The notes below the pieces were generated by a model that was not told the DNA's origin, did no database searches, and was given only the letters and a program-made list of their open reading frames with translations. A DNA stretch of 37,282 nucleotides, taken from NCBI RefSeq assembly GCF_001544315.1, contig NZ_BCQG01000038.1:1-37282 (forward strand), given 5' to 3'. The stretch comes from Geobacillus jurassicus NBRC 107829 (GTDB lineage: Bacteria; Bacillota; Bacilli; Bacillales; Anoxybacillaceae). The position numbers were made by a program, and so were the translations under genes. Numbering within the stretch: position 1 is the stretch's first letter; every line of letters begins with the position of its first letter. This document shows, piece by piece, positions 34,594 through 37,282 of this stretch.

Positions 34594-36030
34594 ATGGAAC
34601 AAACTTGGGCGTTAAAGGTCGAGCGGTTCGGGAAAATTAGACAAGGAGAAATTGACATTGCCCCGTTGATGTTGTTTATCGGCGACAACAACAGCGGCAA
34701 AAGCTATATGATGTCGCTTCTTTGGGGGGTATTGTCCGAAGGGCGCAAACTGTTCCCAAAAGACCCTCCGGCCACTCCGATGTACAAGGAAATCGATCGC
34801 TTTCTTGAATCGGCCATCGGCCATGACTGTCTCATCCAGAACCGTGAAGCGCAGCTGTTTGTCCAATGGTTTAATGATGTTCTTCGAAACAAAAAAAGCG
34901 AGTTGATCAGAACGATTTTTCGCCGCAAAATTCCGATCGGTTCGTTAAGCATCGAGCGTTACCGTCGCTCTGAACCGTTGCGAATCATCTTCGAAAGGAA
35001 AGATTCGCTCCAAGGCACTCGTTTTTCGACGGGGAAGCACTATATTCGCATCCCGTATACGGATCGAAGCAAGGGACAAGCGACCGAGCGGTATCGCATG
35101 GCTCAATACATTACGTGGAATTTGCTTATGGATGGGCTCACATCGCCGTTTTACCCGCCATCCAGACAAGGCGGCATCCAAGGGCGGGCCATTGGCGAAG
35201 CGCTGTATTTGCCCGCTTCGAGAACAGGATTCATGTTGTCTTATAAGGCGCTGGTGCAAGAGATGATGGAGCGGATGATTACGGAAGAGCATGAGGAATC
35301 GTTCCTTGAGTTCACCTTGCCGGTATACCGCTTCTTGCAGGCGTTGTTGCGTTTAGAGGAAAGCGGGCAGTCCAAATATGCGGACATCGGGCGGTTTATT
35401 GAAACTCGGATTGCCAACGGGACAATGAACCAAGAAAAGGGCCCGATTCCATCGTTTTACTATTGCCCGCAAGGCAAACAAGAGCGCTTGCCGTTATATG
35501 TCACATCGTCGCTTGTGACCGAGCTGTCGCCGCTCATTTTGTTTTTAAAATCGAAAGCAACGTATCGCTCGCTTTTTTTTGAAGAAGCAGAGGCCCATCT
35601 GCATCCTCGCGTTCAGCGCATATTAGCGACTGCGCTTGTTAAGCTGGTCAACCGGGGCATGCCGGTATGGTTGACAACCCATAGCGATATTTTGTTCCAG
35701 CAGGTGAACAATTTGATCAAACTGCATCAACACCCGAAGAGGGAACAGTTGATGAAAACGTACGGCTATGTGGATGAGGACGCCATTGATCCGAAAAAGG
35801 TGAGGGCGTACCAGTTCCGCCTTCAAGGCCAAGACACGATCATCACGCCGCTCATTCCAACGGAAAACGGCTTTCCCGCTGAAACGTTCAACGAGGTCAT
35901 TTTACAGTTGAATGAAGAGACGTATGCATTCCAGAAATCCAGCTTTGCTTCGGCAACCGGTTGGCAAAACGGTAAAGAAGCTGCCGTATATGGATTGGAA
36001 CGACCAATGCCTCTCTATTTTGGAAAATGA
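34594..36030 (+). CDS. AAA/ABC-type ATPase of unknown role (OLD/AAA_21-like)
   Basis: A 478-residue soluble ATPase. N-terminal LKVERFGKIRQGEIDIAPLMLFIGDNNSGKS contains Walker A GDNNSGKS (30-37). A long central insertion of ~250 residues has no recognised domain. Walker B is LFFEEAEAHLHP and the H-loop is WLTTHSDIL. This layout is typical of SMC/Rad50-like ATPases of the AAA_15/AAA_21 type, found alone or in anti-phage and toxin-like modules with a partner nuclease or effector. No TOPRIM domain is fused and no nuclease gene follows. The start ATG at 34594 has GAGAGGCG upstream. Function unknown. Confidence 0.8.
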   Translation: MEQTWALKVERFGKIRQGEIDIAPLMLFIGDNNSGKSYMMSLLWGVLSEGRKLFPKDPPATPMYKEIDRFLESAIGHDCLIQNREAQLFVQWFNDVLRNKKSELIRTIFRRKIPIGSLSIERYRRSEPLRIIFERKDSLQGTRFSTGKHYIRIPYTDRSKGQATERYRMAQYITWNLLMDGLTSPFYPPSRQGGIQGRAIGEALYLPASRTGFMLSYKALVQEMMERMITEEHEESFLEFTLPVYRFLQALLRLEESGQSKYADIGRFIETRIANGTMNQEKGPIPSFYYCPQGKQERLPLYVTSSLVTELSPLILFLKSKATYRSLFFEEAEAHLHPRVQRILATALVKLVNRGMPVWLTTHSDILFQQVNNLIKLHQHPKREQLMKTYGYVDEDAIDPKKVRAYQFRLQGQDTIITPLIPTENGFPAETFNEVILQLNEETYAFQKSSFASATGWQNGKEAAVYGLERPMPLYFGK

Positions 36031-36088
36031 AGTTCCCCATTACCGCATTCAACTCGATGATTCCGGACAAGGAGAATACATGTTGTAA
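35912..36088 (+). CDS. 58-residue ORF overlapping the 3' end of the ATPase gene
   Basis: An out-of-frame ORF that starts inside the ATPase gene and ends 58 nt after its stop. The first 26 codons are basic and may not be translated; from the in-frame ATG at 35990 the sequence MDWNDQCLSILENEVPHYR, then IQLDDSGQGEYML, looks like a genuine protein with mixed charged and hydrophobic residues. A weak AAAGAAG lies before 35990. No family is recognised. It could be a small partner of the ATPase, the remnant of a longer ATPase C-terminus after a frameshift, or chance. Confidence 0.35.
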   Translation: MKRRMHSRNPALLRQPVGKTVKKLPYMDWNDQCLSILENEVPHYRIQLDDSGQGEYML

Positions 36089-36101
36089 CGTTTCCCTTTT
36101 G

Positions 36102-36115
36102 CGCCATGCTATAAT
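36102..36115 (+). promoter_or_regulatory. Extended -10 promoter of the coiled-coil gene
   Basis: TGCTATAAT (36107-36115) is a perfect extended -10. A poor -35 (TTGTAA, 36084-36089) lies 20 nt upstream, inside the end of the small overlapping ORF. Confidence 0.6.
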
Positions 36116-36135
36116 GAAAGCAAGGAGGTGGAGCC

Positions 36136-36816
36136 ATGAGCCAAGAGCTGAAGGAGTTGCTCCGTTCGGTCTTGCAAGAAGAACTGAAGCCGGTCCACGA
36201 GCGGCTGGAGCGGTTGGAAGGCACAGTCGGGCACATTCGCCAAGACGTATCGCATCTTCAGCAAGACGTATCACAGCTTCAGAAGGAAGTCACCCAGCTG
36301 CAACAAGGCCAACGGACATTAGAAACCACGGTTTCCCAAATTCAAAAAGACGTTGCCCAGTTGCAAGAAGGCCAGAAAGCATTACAGCGGGATGTCGCAC
36401 GACTGCAAGAAGGGCAACGGGCATTAGAAACCACGGTTTCCCAAATTCAAAAAGACGTTGCCCAGTTGCAAGAAGGCCAGAAAGCATTACAGCGGGATGT
36501 CGCACAACTGCAAGAAGGGCAACGGGCATTAGAGACGACGGTTTCCGAAATTCAAAAAGACATCGCTCAGCTACAACAAGGCCAACAAAAATTAGAAAAC
36601 GAGATGGCCGATGTGAAGCAGACGCAAGAACGAATTCTCGAAGAACTGCGCATTTCGAAAAACAATCAAGCGCTCATTTTGAACGATGTAACGAATATAA
36701 GGAAATCCGTCGATGTCACTGTCTCGTACTTGCAACGCAGATCCGATGTGATGTTTGACAAACTGATCGATCACGAAAAAGAAATTTTAAATCTAAAATC
36801 ACGGATGCCAAATTAA
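36136..36816 (+). CDS. Heptad-repeat coiled-coil protein
   Basis: A 226-residue, almost wholly helical protein. After an N-terminal MSQELKELLRSVLQEELKPV, residues ~25-165 are regular Leu/Ile/Val heptads rich in Gln, including a 35-residue unit (LETTVSQIQKDVAQLQEGQ...) repeated about three times. The C-terminal part (~165-226) is less regular, with NNQALILNDVTNIRKSVDVTVSYLQRRSDVMFDKLIDHEKEIL split by short breaks. There is no signal peptide or membrane segment. AAGGAGGTGG precedes the ATG. The family is unknown to me; similar repetitive coiled coils occur in Geobacillus with variable repeat number. A terminator follows. Confidence 0.8.
   Translation: MSQELKELLRSVLQEELKPVHERLERLEGTVGHIRQDVSHLQQDVSQLQKEVTQLQQGQRTLETTVSQIQKDVAQLQEGQKALQRDVARLQEGQRALETTVSQIQKDVAQLQEGQKALQRDVAQLQEGQRALETTVSEIQKDIAQLQQGQQKLENEMADVKQTQERILEELRISKNNQALILNDVTNIRKSVDVTVSYLQRRSDVMFDKLIDHEKEILNLKSRMPN
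36317..36631 (+). repeat. 105-bp tandem repeats inside the coiled-coil gene
   Basis: CATTAGAAACCACGG recurs at 36317 and 36422, and a diverged copy starts at 36527, giving an exact 105-bp period (35 codons, five heptads). The first two units are nearly identical; the third has accumulated changes. Confidence 0.9.
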
Positions 36817-36839
36817 GTCCCAAAAAGGGGCTGTTTTTT
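36816..36839 (+). terminator. Rho-independent terminator after the coiled-coil gene
   Basis: AGTCCC (36816-36821) pairs with GGGGCT (36827-36832) around AAAAA, followed by GTTTTTT. The stem begins within the stop codon. Confidence 0.75.
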
Positions 36840-36844
36840 ATGCC

Positions 36845-36899
36845 CATATGCATCGGCGCATCGGTGTGCAAAGGCCATGCCGATGCGCGGGGGCATATG
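36845..36899. repeat. Large two-part hairpin upstream of the gtaB remnant
   Basis: CATATGC (36845-36851) pairs with GCATATG (36893-36899). GCGCATCGG (36856-36864) pairs with CCGATGCGC (36880-36888). A symmetric 4-nt internal loop and a 15-nt terminal loop separate them. GCATCGG is also directly repeated at 36850 and 36858. Confidence 0.8.
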
Positions 36900-36925
36900 A
36901 GCCACCAATACATAGGGGGGCATGA

Positions 36926-37170
36926 GTGAAAAAAGTACGCAAAGCCATTATCCCAGCGGCGAAATCCAGCTCACCGACGCGATCCAAAAACTCAACCAAA
37001 TCCAGCGCGTCTTCGCCTACGAATTCGAAGGCAAACGCTACGACGTCGGCGAAAAGCTCGGATTTATCAAAACGACGATTGAGTTTGCGTTGCAGCATGA
37101 GGAATTAAGAGACGACCTTATTCAATTTATGAAAGAAATATTAAACGATGTGAAGGTGGAAGAGAAATAA
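36926..37170 (+). pseudogene. gtaB: Internally deleted UTP-glucose-1-phosphate uridylyltransferase gene
   Basis: The intact enzyme makes UDP-glucose for exopolysaccharide, teichoic acid and glycolipid synthesis and is ~290 residues long. Here GTG at 36926 (AGGGGGG upstream) begins (M)KKVRKAIIPAA, the canonical GtaB N-terminus that should continue with the GLGTRFLPAT nucleotide-binding loop. Instead, at about 36957-36961, the DNA jumps to the family's C-terminus, GEIQLTDAIQKLN ... EGKRYDVGEKLGFIKTT, in a different reading frame. About 200 codons are missing, including the whole active site. An ATG at 36922 could translate the C-terminal frame as an 82-residue fragment, which cannot be catalytic. 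Confidence 0.88.
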
Positions 37171-37185
37171 GAGGGGGATAAAGAG

Positions 37186-37282
37186 TTGGCGAAGTCGAAT
37201 ACCGCGCAGGATGCGGTTGTTTCTAATCAGAAAGTAGAATACACTTCCTTTCAAAGTTTAGAAGATACGTCTAAACTATACG
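37186..37282 (+). CDS. Start of an unidentified gene (3'-partial)
   Basis: A TTG at 37186 follows AGAGGGGG and opens a frame of 32 codons that is still open at the window edge (MAKSNTAQDAVVSNQKVEYT, then SFQSLEDTSKLY). It begins 15 nt after the gtaB remnant, so it may share its transcript. Too little is visible to name a family; the polysaccharide context hints at envelope synthesis. Confidence 0.5.
   Translation, partial: MAKSNTAQDAVVSNQKVEYTSFQSLEDTSKLY

Noticed and set aside
36317-36631. Tandem repeats as a CRISPR array
   Set aside because: Units are contiguous without spacers, 105 bp long, in frame and encode heptads.
36922-37170. 82-residue ORF as an intact small gene
   Set aside because: Its sequence is the C-terminus of GtaB, and the overlapping frame encodes the GtaB N-terminus; a deletion product explains both.

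Overview
The window comes from a thermophilic, spore-forming Bacillaceae; Geobacillus or a close relative is most likely. The basis is G+C-rich codon usage, Gram-positive ribosome binding sites, the sporulation genes spoIID, spoIIQ and spoIIID, and Bacillus-type gene order (ywzB-ywmB-murA-spoIID-spoIIQ; spoIIID-mbl-flhO-flhP-fabZ). A proton-pumping complex I operon is rare in Bacillus proper but usual in Geobacillus. The species call is inference; no search was run.

Region 1 (1-9180) is the 3' part of a nuo operon: nuoC (5' end cut off by the window), D, H, I, J, K, L, M, N, tightly packed and mostly overlapping by 4 nt, with a terminator after nuoN. nuoD overlaps nuoH directly, so no NADH-module genes (nuoE, F, G) lie at their usual place. 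Region 2 (9180-14930) holds ywzB, ywmB, murA and the sporulation genes spoIID and spoIIQ, each flanked by clear hairpin terminators. A perfect cre-consensus match lies upstream of ywmB-murA and a sigma-F-like promoter in front of spoIIQ.

Region 3 (14940-23960) is a peptide module. It has an Lrp/AsnC regulator (YwrC type), then an AT-rich control region with palindromes and a promoter, a five-gene Opp/Dpp-type ABC importer, a leaderless cytoplasmic gamma-glutamyltransferase (YwrD type) and a pair of short chromate-transporter-family proteins (YwrB, YwrA). The layout suggests uptake and hydrolysis of glutathione or gamma-glutamyl peptides. Region 4 (24107-29320) has a membrane-anchored BsuPI-domain protein on the minus strand, then spoIIID, mbl, flhO, flhP, a small EpuA-like membrane protein and fabZ.

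Region 5 (29320-34260) is an exopolysaccharide control module: an Asp/Asn-rich lipoprotein, a Wzz-like kinase modulator, a BY-type tyrosine kinase, an SGNH-like secreted protein, an LCP ligase on the minus strand and a PHP-type tyrosine phosphatase. No glycosyltransferases follow. Region 6 (34260-37282) is accessory: a structured non-coding stretch, a solitary AAA/ABC-type ATPase whose 3' end overlaps an out-of-frame 58-codon ORF, a coiled-coil protein built on 105-bp tandem repeats, a large hairpin, and a gtaB remnant in which the first 12 codons are fused out of frame to the last ~70. The window ends inside an unidentified gene. No tRNA, rRNA, CRISPR array or intact insertion sequence was seen.
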